Source: UBA7672 sp963784415
GTDB taxonomy: Bacteria > Pseudomonadota > Alphaproteobacteria > Caulobacterales > Hyphomonadaceae
NCBI GenBank assembly: GCA_963784415.1
Contig: CAWARK010000014.1
Location: 868,001 to 932,000, forward strand
Direction: 5' to 3'
DNA: 64,000 nucleotides
Below, piece after piece: positions 26,846 to 35,817 of this stretch. A model generated the notes under the pieces. That model was given only the letters and a program-made list of their open reading frames with translations, did not search any database and had not been told where the DNA came from. The position numbers and the translations under genes were made by a program. Position 1 is the first letter of the stretch, and the number at the start of each line of letters is the position of its first letter.

Positions 26846-27573
26846 TGAGTGACGCAACCAGCATTTCCACTGCTCCAGTCCTGTCGCTTCGCGGCGTGGA
26901 GCGGCACTACAAGTCGGGAGACCGCACGCTGCATGTCTTGCGCGGCGTCGACCTCGACCTCCATGCAGGCAAGATGGTCGGATTGATCGGGCCGTCTGGC
27001 TCCGGCAAATCGACGCTGCTGCACGTCGCGGGATTGCTGGAAAAGCCGGATGCCGGGACGGTGACGTTCAACGGCAAGGATGCGCTGTCGATGTCGGACA
27101 CGGCGCGCACCATGGCGCGCCGGCTGCAGCTCGGCTTTGTCTACCAGTTCCATCACCTCCTGCCGGAGCTGAACGCTGTCGACAACGTGGCGGCGCCGCT
27201 GATGATCAACGGCATGTCGCGGGGCAAGGCGCGCAAGCGCGGGCAGGAGCTCCTGGCGATGATGGGGCTCAAGGACCGCGACCATCACCGGCCGGGGCAA
27301 CTTTCCGGCGGCGAACAACAGCGCGTCGCGATTGCCCGCTCGCTGGCCAACAAGCCCAAGGTCCTGATTGCGGACGAACCGACGGGGAACCTCGATCCAA
27401 ACACCTCGCGCAAAGTTTTCCAGAACCTTTTCGACATTGCGAAGCAGGAAGGGGTGGCGGTGCTGGTTGCGACCCATAACGTGGAACTGACGAGCTTTAT
27501 GGACCACACGCTGGCCCTTCAGGATGGGCAGCTAACCGCCGCGCCGCAACGCGGGGTGGAAGACTCGGTCTAG
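26842..27573 (+). CDS. lolD: Lipoprotein-releasing ABC transporter ATP-binding protein LolD
   Basis: A 243-residue ATPase that powers the permease encoded just upstream. Walker A GPSGSGKST, the signature LSGGEQQRVAIARSL and Walker B VLIADEPTGNLD are present. The start overlaps the permease stop (ATGATGAG, with two adjacent ATGs possible). dnaE follows after 38 bases, a conserved neighbour in this class. Confidence 0.95.
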   Translation: MMSDATSISTAPVLSLRGVERHYKSGDRTLHVLRGVDLDLHAGKMVGLIGPSGSGKSTLLHVAGLLEKPDAGTVTFNGKDALSMSDTARTMARRLQLGFVYQFHHLLPELNAVDNVAAPLMINGMSRGKARKRGQELLAMMGLKDRDHHRPGQLSGGEQQRVAIARSLANKPKVLIADEPTGNLDPNTSRKVFQNLFDIAKQEGVAVLVATHNVELTSFMDHTLALQDGQLTAAPQRGVEDSV

Positions 27574-27611
27574 GCTCGCCCGTCGCCGGTCGTTCCAGGG
27601 AGTCGCGCAAC

Positions 27612-30600
27612 ATGACTGCAGAGACCCCGCAAGAGGGCAGCCCGAAAGAGGCTGCGAAGTTCATTCACCTGCGCGTGCGCACGGCGCTGTCGCTGCTGCA
27701 AAGCATGATCCGTCCCAAAGATCTGGCGAAATGGGCGCAATCCGCCGGCGCCCCAGCCGTCGCTGTCACCGATGACAACCTGTTCGCTGCGCTTGAACTG
27801 TCCGAGGCGCTGACCGAGCAGGGCGTGCAGCCCATCACCGGGTTGACGCTGACGGTCGTGGAGCCCGGCGTCACGGGTGAGACCGGCACGTTGGCGCTGC
27901 TGGCGCAGAACGAGGCCGGCTATCGCAACCTCATGGTGCTCTCCTCCGAGTCCTTCGTGTCCCCGGCCGGCAATGAGCACCAGGTCCCGCTCGCAAACGT
28001 CCTTGCGCGCGCAGAAGGGATCATCTGTCTGACGGGTGGAGGCGGCGGCCTGCTGAATCGCCGCGCCACCGCTGGTCGTACTGATGAAGTACGCAAGCGC
28101 CTGCAGGATCTCAGCGCCGCATTCGGCGATCGACTTTATGTCGAGCTGCAGCGGCACGGAAAACCGGAAGAGGCGGCGGCCGAGGGCATGCTGGTGGATC
28201 TGGCGTATGAGCTTGGCCTGCCGCTGGTCGCGACATGCGATGCACGCTTCCAGAAACCTTCGCAGCATTCTGTTCACGACGTGCTGATGTGCATCGCCAA
28301 CTCGGCCTATGTCAGTCAGGCGGATCGTCCGCGCGCCTCGCCGCAACAGTATCTGAAGTCACCGGCAGAAATGACAGCCGCTTTCGCGGACTTGCCCGAA
28401 GCGCTGGCGTCCACGGTCGAGATCGCCAGACGCTGCGCTTTCCGCCCGAAGAAGCACAAGCCAATCCTGCCGCCATTCGACACAAAGCGCGGACGCAACG
28501 AATCCACCGAGTTGAAGGCGCAGGCCGAGGCAGGACTCAAGGAGCGCTTGAAAGTCGTCGTGCCGGCTGCGGAGCGGAACGTTTATGACGAGCGCCTGGC
28601 TTACGAGATCGGTATTATCGAGCGGATGGGCTTTCCGGGCTACTTCCTGATCGTGTCTGACTTCATCAAGTGGGCGAAGGCCAACGACATTCCGGTCGGC
28701 CCGGGCAGGGGGTCGGGCGCCGGCTCGCTGGTCGCCTGGGCGCTGACGATTACCGACCTCGATCCAATCCGCTTCGGCCTGCTGTTTGAGCGCTTCCTGA
28801 ATCCGGAACGTGTCTCGATGCCCGACTTCGACGTCGACTTCTGTCAGGAACGGCGCGGCGAAGTCATCGAATACGTTCGCGACAAATACGGCTCGGATCG
28901 GGTCGCGCAGATCATCACCTTCGGTACGCTACAGGCGCGCGCCGTGTTGCGTGATGTCGGCCGCGTGCTGCAGCTGCCGTTCCACCAGGTCGACAAGCTC
29001 GCGAAGCTTGTACCGTTCAATCCCGCAAAACCGCCCACGTTGGCGGAGTCGCTCGAAATGGAGCCGAAGCTCGAAGAGGCGATCGAGGAAGACGAGGCGG
29101 TTGCGAGCCTGTTCGAGACAGCGCAGCAGCTTGAGGGTCTCTACCGAAACGCCTCGACGCACGCGGCCGGCATCGTGATTGGCGACCGTCCGCTGGTCGA
29201 GCTGGTCGGCCTCTATCGCGATCCGCGCTCGGAGATTCCGGCCAGCCAGTTCAACATGAAATGGTCCGAGGCCGCGGGCCTCGTGAAGTTCGACTTCCTC
29301 GGCCTCAAGACACTGACCGTCATTGACCGCGCGATCAAGATGATTGCCAACAGGGGCGTAAAGGTCGACCTCGCGCGGCTGCCGCTGGATGACGCCAAGA
29401 CCTATGAGATGCTCCAGAAGGGCGACGTCGTTGGCGTGTTCCAGGTTGAAAGCCAGGGCATGCGGCGGGCGCTTGTCGACATGATCCCGGATCGCTTCGA
29501 AGACCTGATCGTTCTTGTGGCGCTTTATCGCCCAGGCCCGATGGCGAACATTCCAACCTACTGCAGCCGCAAGAAGGGTCTGGAAGAGACCACTTACTTC
29601 AACGACGCGCTGACGCCCTGGCTGAAGCCCATCCTCGAGCCCACGTTCGGTATCATCACCTATCAGGAACAGGTGATGCAGGTCGCGCGCGACATGGGCG
29701 GCTATTCGTTCGGCGAGGCCGACCTTCTGCGTCGCGCGATGGGCAAGAAAATCCGTTCGGAGATGGACAACCAGCGCGTGCGCTTCGTGAAAGGCGCGAT
29801 GGAGAAGGGCATTTCACAGGTCGACGCTGACCTGACATTCGACGCTTGCGCCAAGTTCGCCGACTACGGCTTCAACAAATCGCACTCTGCGCCATATGCG
29901 CTACTCACCTACCAAACGGCATGGCTCAAGGCGAACCATCCGGTCGAATTCCTCGCCGCATCGATGAGCCTCGACGCCGGCAACACGGACAAGCTCGCCG
30001 TGTTCTTCCAGGAGGCCCGGCGTATGGGCGTGGAAGTACGCCCGCCGGACGTGAACTTCTCACACGCCGACTTCAGCGTGGAGGAGGGCGCGGTTCGTTA
30101 TGCACTCGGCGCTATCAAGGGCGTTGGCAAGCCGGCCATGTTGACGGTTGAACAGGCGCGTGAGGCGGGCGACTTCAAGGACCTGCAGGACTTTGCCGAA
30201 CGTGTTGATCCGCGTCAGGTCAACCGTCGCTGCTTCGAGGCGTTGGCCAAGGCCGGCGCCTTCAATCCGATCGAGCCCAATCGCGCGAAGGCGTTCGCGG
30301 CGGCGCCCATGCTGTCCGCGCTCGCATCTGCGGCTGACGAGCAACGCAATTCAAATCAGGTGAACCTGTTCGGCGATGAACCGCCCCAGCGCATGCGCCT
30401 ACCTGATGTTGCGGGCTGGGGTGAGTCCGACCGTCTCGACAACGAACTGGCCAGCGTTGGCTTCTTCCTGTCGGGCCACCCACTCGACGATCTGCTGAAT
30501 GGCGGCATGCGCGCGCGCGTGACGCTGGCGGCGGAGCGGGAGATTGTCGGTCGCGAACGCCAGTTCCTCGACATGATCGGTGTCGTACGTTCGCGCGTCG

Positions 30601-31061
30601 AGAAGCCCTCGAAGGCGGGTGGCAAGTTCGCGATCGTCACGCTGTCCGATCCGTCAGGCGAGTACGAGCTGTTCGTCGGCGGCGATCAGTTGGAGAACAT
30701 GCGCGAGATACTTGAGGTTGGTGGTCGCGTCTTGTGCCGCGTGAAAGTGCGGAAGGTCGAGGAAGAGCTGCGCTTCTCACTCGAGAGCGTAAAGGAGCTG
30801 AGCAAGGCCTCGATCGGATCGCACGAAGCCCTGCTTGTGCGGTTGAGCCCGGAAGCGCCCCTCGATCGCATCGCCAGCGTTGCGAAGAGCCTGCAGAAGA
30901 GCCCGAGCCAGAACGCCCTTGGCGAAATCCACCTCGAAATGCTGGTGGACGGCAAGGTGGTGACGATCGTGCTCAACGGAAAGTATCCTGTCGACTTCGG
31001 CGCCATGTCGGCGTTCAAGTCCGTGCCCGGCGTCGATCAGGTGCGCCCGGCGGCGGCCTAG
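27612..31061 (+). CDS. dnaE: DNA polymerase III alpha subunit
   Basis: A 1149-residue replicative polymerase (C-family). Order: PHP domain (about 15-290), palm with GPGRGSGAGSL and the catalytic aspartates Asp405 and Asp407 in PDFDVD, fingers, beta-clamp-binding region, then an OB domain near the C terminus (FAIVTLSDPSGEYELFV). The first PHP motif reads HLRVRTALSLL, so the second His expected in an active PHP site is Arg. As in E. coli, this domain is probably not a working nuclease. Length is normal. Confidence 0.97.
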   Translation: MTAETPQEGSPKEAAKFIHLRVRTALSLLQSMIRPKDLAKWAQSAGAPAVAVTDDNLFAALELSEALTEQGVQPITGLTLTVVEPGVTGETGTLALLAQNEAGYRNLMVLSSESFVSPAGNEHQVPLANVLARAEGIICLTGGGGGLLNRRATAGRTDEVRKRLQDLSAAFGDRLYVELQRHGKPEEAAAEGMLVDLAYELGLPLVATCDARFQKPSQHSVHDVLMCIANSAYVSQADRPRASPQQYLKSPAEMTAAFADLPEALASTVEIARRCAFRPKKHKPILPPFDTKRGRNESTELKAQAEAGLKERLKVVVPAAERNVYDERLAYEIGIIERMGFPGYFLIVSDFIKWAKANDIPVGPGRGSGAGSLVAWALTITDLDPIRFGLLFERFLNPERVSMPDFDVDFCQERRGEVIEYVRDKYGSDRVAQIITFGTLQARAVLRDVGRVLQLPFHQVDKLAKLVPFNPAKPPTLAESLEMEPKLEEAIEEDEAVASLFETAQQLEGLYRNASTHAAGIVIGDRPLVELVGLYRDPRSEIPASQFNMKWSEAAGLVKFDFLGLKTLTVIDRAIKMIANRGVKVDLARLPLDDAKTYEMLQKGDVVGVFQVESQGMRRALVDMIPDRFEDLIVLVALYRPGPMANIPTYCSRKKGLEETTYFNDALTPWLKPILEPTFGIITYQEQVMQVARDMGGYSFGEADLLRRAMGKKIRSEMDNQRVRFVKGAMEKGISQVDADLTFDACAKFADYGFNKSHSAPYALLTYQTAWLKANHPVEFLAASMSLDAGNTDKLAVFFQEARRMGVEVRPPDVNFSHADFSVEEGAVRYALGAIKGVGKPAMLTVEQAREAGDFKDLQDFAERVDPRQVNRRCFEALAKAGAFNPIEPNRAKAFAAAPMLSALASAADEQRNSNQVNLFGDEPPQRMRLPDVAGWGESDRLDNELASVGFFLSGHPLDDLLNGGMRARVTLAAEREIVGRERQFLDMIGVVRSRVEKPSKAGGKFAIVTLSDPSGEYELFVGGDQLENMREILEVGGRVLCRVKVRKVEEELRFSLESVKELSKASIGSHEALLVRLSPEAPLDRIASVAKSLQKSPSQNALGEIHLEMLVDGKVVTIVLNGKYPVDFGAMSAFKSVPGVDQVRPAAA

Positions 31062-31079
31062 ACCGGTCAGGAGAGTTCG

Positions 31080-31664
31080 ATGTCGTTTGACGCTGCACGC
31101 TTCGACACCGCCTGGGAGCGATACGTCGCCGCCATCGAGAAGGGCTACCGGCTTTTCCGTATTCACCTGGGCAAAGGCGCCTCGCCGGCGAACATCGCTG
31201 CGGCCGAGAAAACGATAAGCTTCACGTTGCCCGAGGACCTGCGCCATCTTCTCAGCCGGCACGTCGGTACAGAAGATGGTTTCATCCTTCCCGGCTGGGA
31301 TCTGTTTTCGCCCGACCAGATCGCCGCCGAATGGCAGATCTGGGAGGATCTTCGCCGGACTGAGTTCGTGCCCGAGGGCTACACCTCCGAGCCCGAGGGG
31401 CCGATTCTCGGCGACGAGTGGTGGCGCATTGGCTGGATACCCTTCTGCGGCGATGGCGGCGGCAACCACCTCTGCCTCGATCTGGACCCCGCTCCGGGCG
31501 GAAAATCGGGTCAGGTCATCACGCTATGGCATGACGGCCCCGAACGGCAGGTGATCGCGCCGTCACTTACTGAATTCATTGAACTTATTGCCACAGACGC
31601 CGAAGCGGGCGACCTTGCCTGGGACGAGGAATGGGGCGGCGTGAACGCGGTCGAGAAGGACTGA
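31080..31664 (+). CDS. SMI1/KNR4 family protein
   Basis: A 194-residue soluble protein. The pattern of an N-terminal helix, then ANIAAAEKTISFTLPEDLRHLLSRHVG...FILPGWDLFSPDQI, GWIPFCGDGGGNHLCLDLDP and a final FIELI helix is characteristic of the SMI1/KNR4 (SUKH) superfamily. Many bacterial members are immunity proteins against contact-dependent or other toxins, and others have unknown cellular roles. No toxin gene lies beside it. It sits 18 bases after dnaE, so it is likely transcribed with it. Assignment to immunity is not supported by context. Confidence 0.8.
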   Translation: MSFDAARFDTAWERYVAAIEKGYRLFRIHLGKGASPANIAAAEKTISFTLPEDLRHLLSRHVGTEDGFILPGWDLFSPDQIAAEWQIWEDLRRTEFVPEGYTSEPEGPILGDEWWRIGWIPFCGDGGGNHLCLDLDPAPGGKSGQVITLWHDGPERQVIAPSLTEFIELIATDAEAGDLAWDEEWGGVNAVEKD

Positions 31665-31696
31665 TCGTTGCCCAGGGGTGGCTTTCGCCATCCGGC

Positions 31697-31725
31697 TTGC
31701 GCCCGACCCGTATCCCGCCTATATC
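31697..31725 (+). promoter_or_regulatory. Putative sigma70-type promoter of rpsB-tsf
   Basis: TTGCGC (31697-31702) and TATATC (31720-31725) are spaced by 17 bases, about 85 bases upstream of the rpsB ATG. It begins after the SMI1/KNR4 stop. This would give a leader of about 78 bases before the strong AGGAGA ribosome site of rpsB. Confidence 0.5.
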
Positions 31726-31809
31726 GCCGCCCATTCCGACACGCGGACCCATTCCGGTGCGGGCGTAAGCTCGTTCTGTCCGCGGCGGCCAACCGGATCA
31801 GGAGACTAC

Positions 31810-32589
31810 ATGGCACTTCCCGACTTCACTATGCGCCAATTGCTCGAAGCAGGCGCCCACTTCGGCCACCAGGTTCACCGCTGGAACCCCAAGATGAAGG
31901 GTTTCATCTTCGGCGAACGGTCCGGCATCCACATCATCGATCTTTCGCAGTCCGTTCCGCTGCTTCACCAGGCTCTGGTGAAAGTGCGTGAGACTGCAGC
32001 CAAGGGCGGCCGCGTGCTGTTCGTCGGCACGAAGCGCCAGGCCGCTGAAGCTGTCGCTGAAGCCGCGGGCCGTTGCGCGCAGTACTTCATGAACGACCGT
32101 TGGCTGGGCGGCACGCTCACCAACTGGGCCACGGTTTCGAACTCGATCAAGCGCCTGCGCGACCTCGACGACATGCTGTCGGCGGGCGAGTCGACCGGCC
32201 TCACCAAGAAAGAACTGCTGGGCCTCCAGCGCGAACAGGTGAAGCTGAACCGCGTTCTGGGCGGCATCCGCAACATGGGCGGCCTGCCGGACCTGATGTT
32301 CGTGATCGACACCAACAAGGAAGCCATTGCGGTCAAGGAAGCCCGCAAGCTCGGCATCCCGGTTGTCGCCATCATCGACACCAACTGCGACCCGCAGGAA
32401 GTCGACTTCCCGATCCCCGGCAACGACGACGCCGCCCGCGCGATCCAGCTGTATTGCGGCCTGATCGCCGACGCCGTTCTTGACGGCATGGCTGACTCGT
32501 CGATGGCGTCCGGTGAAGATCTCGGCGCTGCTGCGGTCGTCAACGAACCGGCGCTGGCCGCTACGACCGACGCTGAAGCTCAAGCCTAA
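31810..32589 (+). CDS. rpsB: 30S ribosomal protein S2
   Basis: A 259-residue ribosomal protein. MRQLLEAGAHFGHQVHRWNPKM and the later IPVVAIIDTNCDP and IPGNDDAARAIQLY blocks are conserved S2 signatures. ATG 31810 follows AGGAGACTAC. An upstream in-frame start at 31678 has no homology. It is followed by tsf after a spacer with a strong hairpin. Confidence 0.97.
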   Translation: MALPDFTMRQLLEAGAHFGHQVHRWNPKMKGFIFGERSGIHIIDLSQSVPLLHQALVKVRETAAKGGRVLFVGTKRQAAEAVAEAAGRCAQYFMNDRWLGGTLTNWATVSNSIKRLRDLDDMLSAGESTGLTKKELLGLQREQVKLNRVLGGIRNMGGLPDLMFVIDTNKEAIAVKEARKLGIPVVAIIDTNCDPQEVDFPIPGNDDAARAIQLYCGLIADAVLDGMADSSMASGEDLGAAAVVNEPALAATTDAEAQA

Positions 32590-32600
32590 TTCGCGCTCGC

Positions 32601-32630
32601 GCATGCTGGCGACACAGTTCGCCAGCATGC
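32601..32630 (+). promoter_or_regulatory. Perfect 12-bp hairpin between rpsB and tsf
   Basis: GCATGCTGGCGA (32601-32612) and TCGCCAGCATGC (32619-32630) form a perfect stem with a six-base loop. It lies 11 bases after the rpsB stop, with no following T run. It could be a Rho-assisted partial terminator, a 3' stability element or a processing site adjusting S2 against EF-Ts levels. Confidence 0.6.
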
Positions 32631-32714
32631 TGCGGGACGCGATCCAGATAGAAGATGCCTGCAGGCCGTGCGGTTCCCATGCCGCTGAGCAGGGCAAACG
32701 TTCAGGAGACAGAC

Positions 32715-33644
32715 ATGGCTGACATTTCCGCCGCGCTTGTGAAACAGCTGCGCGACAAGACCGGCGCAGGCATGATGGACGCCAAGAAGGCGCTCGTGGA
32801 AAACAACGGCGATATCGAAGCGTCGGCTGACTGGCTGCGCGAGAAGGGCATCCTCAAGGCTGCAAAGAAAGCTGACCGTATCGCTGCCGAAGGCCTGATC
32901 GGTCTCGCGTCCGGCGGCACGTCGGCGGCGCTCGTCGAAGTGAACTCCGAAACCGACTTCGTCGGCAAGAACGCTGAATTCCAGGCTGCGGTTCGCGAAG
33001 TCGCGGGCGCGGCCCTCGCCAATGGCGGCGATCCCGCCAAGACGCTGCACGCCACGTCGTCGGCCGGCAACACGATCGGCGAGATGCTGGTCGGCCTGGT
33101 CGCCAAGATCGGGGAGAACATGACGCTTCGCCGCACGGTTTCACTGTCGGTCAAGGACGGCGTCGTCGCGACATACCTGCACAACACGGCTGCTGACGGC
33201 ATGGGCAAGATCGGCGTGCTCGTCGCGCTCGAATCGACCGGCGACAAGTCGCGCCTGAACGATCTCGGCCGCAAGGTCGCCATGCACGTCGCTTCGGCCA
33301 AGCCGCTGGCGGCGACGACGGCGGAACTTGATCCGGCGGTCGTTGAAAAAGAGAAGCAGATCCTGACTGCCCAGGCCGCTGAGTCGGGCAAGCCGGCCGC
33401 GGTCGTCGAGAAGATGGTCGAAGGCCGGATTCGCAAGTTCTATCAGGAATCAGTCCTGGTCGAGCAGGCTTTCGTCATGGACCCGGACGTCACCGTCGGG
33501 GCCTTCATCGAGAAAGCCGGCAAGGAAATGGGCGCTGCGGTGAAACTGACCGGTTTCGTCCGGTACGAAGTTGGTGAAGGCATCGAAAAAGCGGTCAATG
33601 ACTTCGCTGCTGAAGTTGCTTCTTTCGCCAAGCCGAAAGAGTAA
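32715..33644 (+). CDS. tsf: Elongation factor Ts
   Basis: A 309-residue guanine-nucleotide exchange factor for EF-Tu. The N-terminal UBA-like domain holds LRDKTGAGMMDAKKALVEN, followed by VEVNSETDFVGKN. ATG 32715 follows CAGGAGACAGAC and is chosen because the family starts with MADISA-type text. Length is usual. Confidence 0.97.
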   Translation: MADISAALVKQLRDKTGAGMMDAKKALVENNGDIEASADWLREKGILKAAKKADRIAAEGLIGLASGGTSAALVEVNSETDFVGKNAEFQAAVREVAGAALANGGDPAKTLHATSSAGNTIGEMLVGLVAKIGENMTLRRTVSLSVKDGVVATYLHNTAADGMGKIGVLVALESTGDKSRLNDLGRKVAMHVASAKPLAATTAELDPAVVEKEKQILTAQAAESGKPAAVVEKMVEGRIRKFYQESVLVEQAFVMDPDVTVGAFIEKAGKEMGAAVKLTGFVRYEVGEGIEKAVNDFAAEVASFAKPKE

Positions 33645-33681
33645 AGCCTTTGCGGAATCCGCGGTTTGGCGGATAGAGTTT

Positions 33682-33727
33682 GACGGCCCGGCGCCAGAGG
33701 CGTTCGGGCCGTCCCCGTAAGGGGGAC
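33682..33727 (+). promoter_or_regulatory. Competing hairpins between tsf and pyrH
   Basis: GACGGCCCG (33682-33690) pairs with CGGGCCGTC (33705-33713). GTCCCC (33711-33716) pairs with GGGGAC (33722-33727) over GTAA. Both stems need bases 33711-33713, so only one can form fully at a time. The second ends about 33 bases before the pyrH ATG. There is no T run. It may be an attenuator or a tsf 3' end structure. Confidence 0.4.
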
Positions 33728-33760
33728 TGGCCGTGAAGGGCCGCGGCGAAGGAAGGCACG

Positions 33761-34495
33761 ATGGCAGATCACGCTAGCCTCAAATACAAGCGCGTCCTTC
33801 TGAAGATCTCTGGCGAAGCCCTGATGGGGGACCAAGGCTACGGGATCGATGTTCCCGCCGTCACCAAATACGCCGAAGAGATCAAGGCTGGCATCGCGCT
33901 GGGCTGCCAGATCTGCCTCGTCATTGGCGGTGGCAATATCTGGCGCGGCAAGTGGGGCGTCGACGCGGGCATGGAGCGCGCTCAGGCCGACCACATGGGC
34001 ATGCTCGCCACCGTCATGAACGCCCTCGTCATGCAGAATTCGTTGGAGAGCGTCGGCGTGCCGACGCGCGTGCAATCCGGCATCTCGATGCAGTCCATCT
34101 GCGAGCCGTTCATCCGCCGTCGTGCGATCCGCCACATGGAGAAGAACCGCGTCGTCATCTTCGCGGCCGGCACGGGCAATCCGTTCTTCACGACCGACAC
34201 GGGCGCTGCTCTGCGCGCCGCCGAGATGAACTGCGATGCGATGCTCAAGGGCACGCAGGTCGATGGCGTCTATACAGCCGACCCCAAGCTCGACAGCGAA
34301 GCGACGCGTTTCGACACGCTCGACTACATGGAAGTGCTGTCCAAGGAACTGAAGGTGATGGATGCGACCGCCATCAGCCTGCTCAAGGAAAACAAGATTC
34401 CGATCGAGATCTTCCGCATTCGTGACAAGGGTGGGCTCGTGAACGTGCTCCTCGGTCAGGGCGTGTCGACAGTGATCAGCGGCAAGAAGAAGTAG
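33761..34495 (+). CDS. pyrH: Uridylate kinase
   Basis: A 244-residue amino-acid-kinase-fold enzyme that phosphorylates UMP to UDP for RNA, UDP-sugar and CTP synthesis. YKRVLLKISGEALMG, IGGGNIWRG and FFTTDTGAALRAAEM are the family motifs. The gene leads a tight run pyrH-frr-uppS-cdsA-dxr-rseP. frr starts 12 bases after it. Confidence 0.97.
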   Translation: MADHASLKYKRVLLKISGEALMGDQGYGIDVPAVTKYAEEIKAGIALGCQICLVIGGGNIWRGKWGVDAGMERAQADHMGMLATVMNALVMQNSLESVGVPTRVQSGISMQSICEPFIRRRAIRHMEKNRVVIFAAGTGNPFFTTDTGAALRAAEMNCDAMLKGTQVDGVYTADPKLDSEATRFDTLDYMEVLSKELKVMDATAISLLKENKIPIEIFRIRDKGGLVNVLLGQGVSTVISGKKK

Positions 34496-34507
34496 GAGAG
34501 GCAAGCA

Positions 34508-35068
34508 ATGCCCGAAACCTTCGATCTCAAGGCAATCGAAAAGCGCATGGACGGCGCCATCGCGGCGCTCAAGACGGAGTTCTCCGGTTTGCGCACTGGC
34601 CGCGCGTCGATCCACTTGCTCGATACAATCGTGGTGATGGCATACGGCGCACCGACGCCGCTGAACCAGGTTGCGTCGGTAACTGCATCCGACGCGCGCA
34701 TGTTGAGCGTGAGCGTTTGGGACAAAAGCGTCGTCGGGGCGACCGACCGCGCGATCCGTGAGGCGCCGCTTGGCCTCAACCCGATCACCGATGGCCAGAC
34801 ACTCCGCATTCCGATCCCGCCCCTCAGCGAGGAGCGCCGCAAGGACCTGCAGAAGCTGGCAGGCCAGTTCGCTGAAAGCGCCAAGGTTGCCGTGCGCAAC
34901 GTGCGCCGTGACGGCATGGAACTGATCAAACGCATCGAGAAGGCTGGCGGTCTGAGTGAAGATCAGGCCAAAGGCAAATCGAACGATGTCCAGAAAGTCA
35001 CCGATCACCACATCAAGGCGATCGACGACCTGCTAAAATCCAAATCCGAAGAGATCATGCAGGTGTGA
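34508..35068 (+). CDS. frr: Ribosome-recycling factor
   Basis: A 186-residue protein that splits post-termination ribosomes together with EF-G. FSGLRTGRASIHLLD, PLNQVASVTASDARML and RRDGMELIKR are conserved. Length matches the family. ATG follows GGAGAGGCAAGC. Its stop overlaps the uppS GTG by four bases. Confidence 0.97.
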   Translation: MPETFDLKAIEKRMDGAIAALKTEFSGLRTGRASIHLLDTIVVMAYGAPTPLNQVASVTASDARMLSVSVWDKSVVGATDRAIREAPLGLNPITDGQTLRIPIPPLSEERRKDLQKLAGQFAESAKVAVRNVRRDGMELIKRIEKAGGLSEDQAKGKSNDVQKVTDHHIKAIDDLLKSKSEEIMQV

Positions 35069-35817
35069 GCGAGCTCAAGCCCTCTCCGCCAAGTGCTGAC
35101 GTGGCGACCTTGCGGTCGCCACCGCGGCACGTCGCCATCATCATGGATGGCAATGGCAGGTGGGCGAAGGCGCGCGGGCTCCCGCGGGCGCTCGGGCACA
35201 AGGCCGGCGTTGACGCCTTGCGCGATGCTGTCGAGGCAGCCCGCGATCTTGGTCTGTCGCATCTCACGGTTTTCTCGTTCTCGACCGAAAACTGGAACCG
35301 CCCGCAGTCGGAGATCGACGCTCTGTTCGATCTCCTGCGCATGTTCGTTCGCCGCGATCTCGCGCGACTGCACAAGGACGGCGTTCGTATCCGGATCATC
35401 GGATCGCGCGAAGGGCTGAGCGAAGACCTGCTCACGCTGATCGACAATGCGGTCGAGACAACCAAAGACAATTCACGCCTCACCCTGAACATTGCCTTCA
35501 ACTATGGCGGCCGCGGTGAGCTGGTTGCGGCAATGCGCGAGATCGCAAAGCGCATCGAAGCGGGCGAGCTCAAGGCCGACCAGATCGACGAGGCGATGAT
35601 CTCGCGCACGCTGTGGACGGCGGAGTCGCCGGACCCCGATCTCGTCATCCGCACCAGCGGCGAGTTGCGGCTCAGCAACTTCCTGCTCTGGAGCGGGGCG
35701 TATGCCGAGTTGATGTTCATGGACCTGTGGTGGCCGGATTTCACGAAGGAGAGCCTCGAGAAGGCGATCGATGCGTTCAGGCGACGCGACAGACGGTTTG
35801 GCGGCCTTGGCGCCTGA
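35065..35817 (+). CDS. uppS: Isoprenyl transferase (undecaprenyl diphosphate synthase)
   Basis: A 250-residue cis-prenyltransferase making the lipid carrier for peptidoglycan and O-antigen. The catalytic motif IIMDGNGRWAKARG (Asp28), FSFSTENWNRP and the C-terminal RTSGELRLSNFLLWSGAYAEL are intact. It starts at GTG, coupled to frr through a GTGA overlap, and its 3' end probably overlaps cdsA. Confidence 0.96.
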   Translation: MSELKPSPPSADVATLRSPPRHVAIIMDGNGRWAKARGLPRALGHKAGVDALRDAVEAARDLGLSHLTVFSFSTENWNRPQSEIDALFDLLRMFVRRDLARLHKDGVRIRIIGSREGLSEDLLTLIDNAVETTKDNSRLTLNIAFNYGGRGELVAAMREIAKRIEAGELKADQIDEAMISRTLWTAESPDPDLVIRTSGELRLSNFLLWSGAYAELMFMDLWWPDFTKESLEKAIDAFRRRDRRFGGLGA

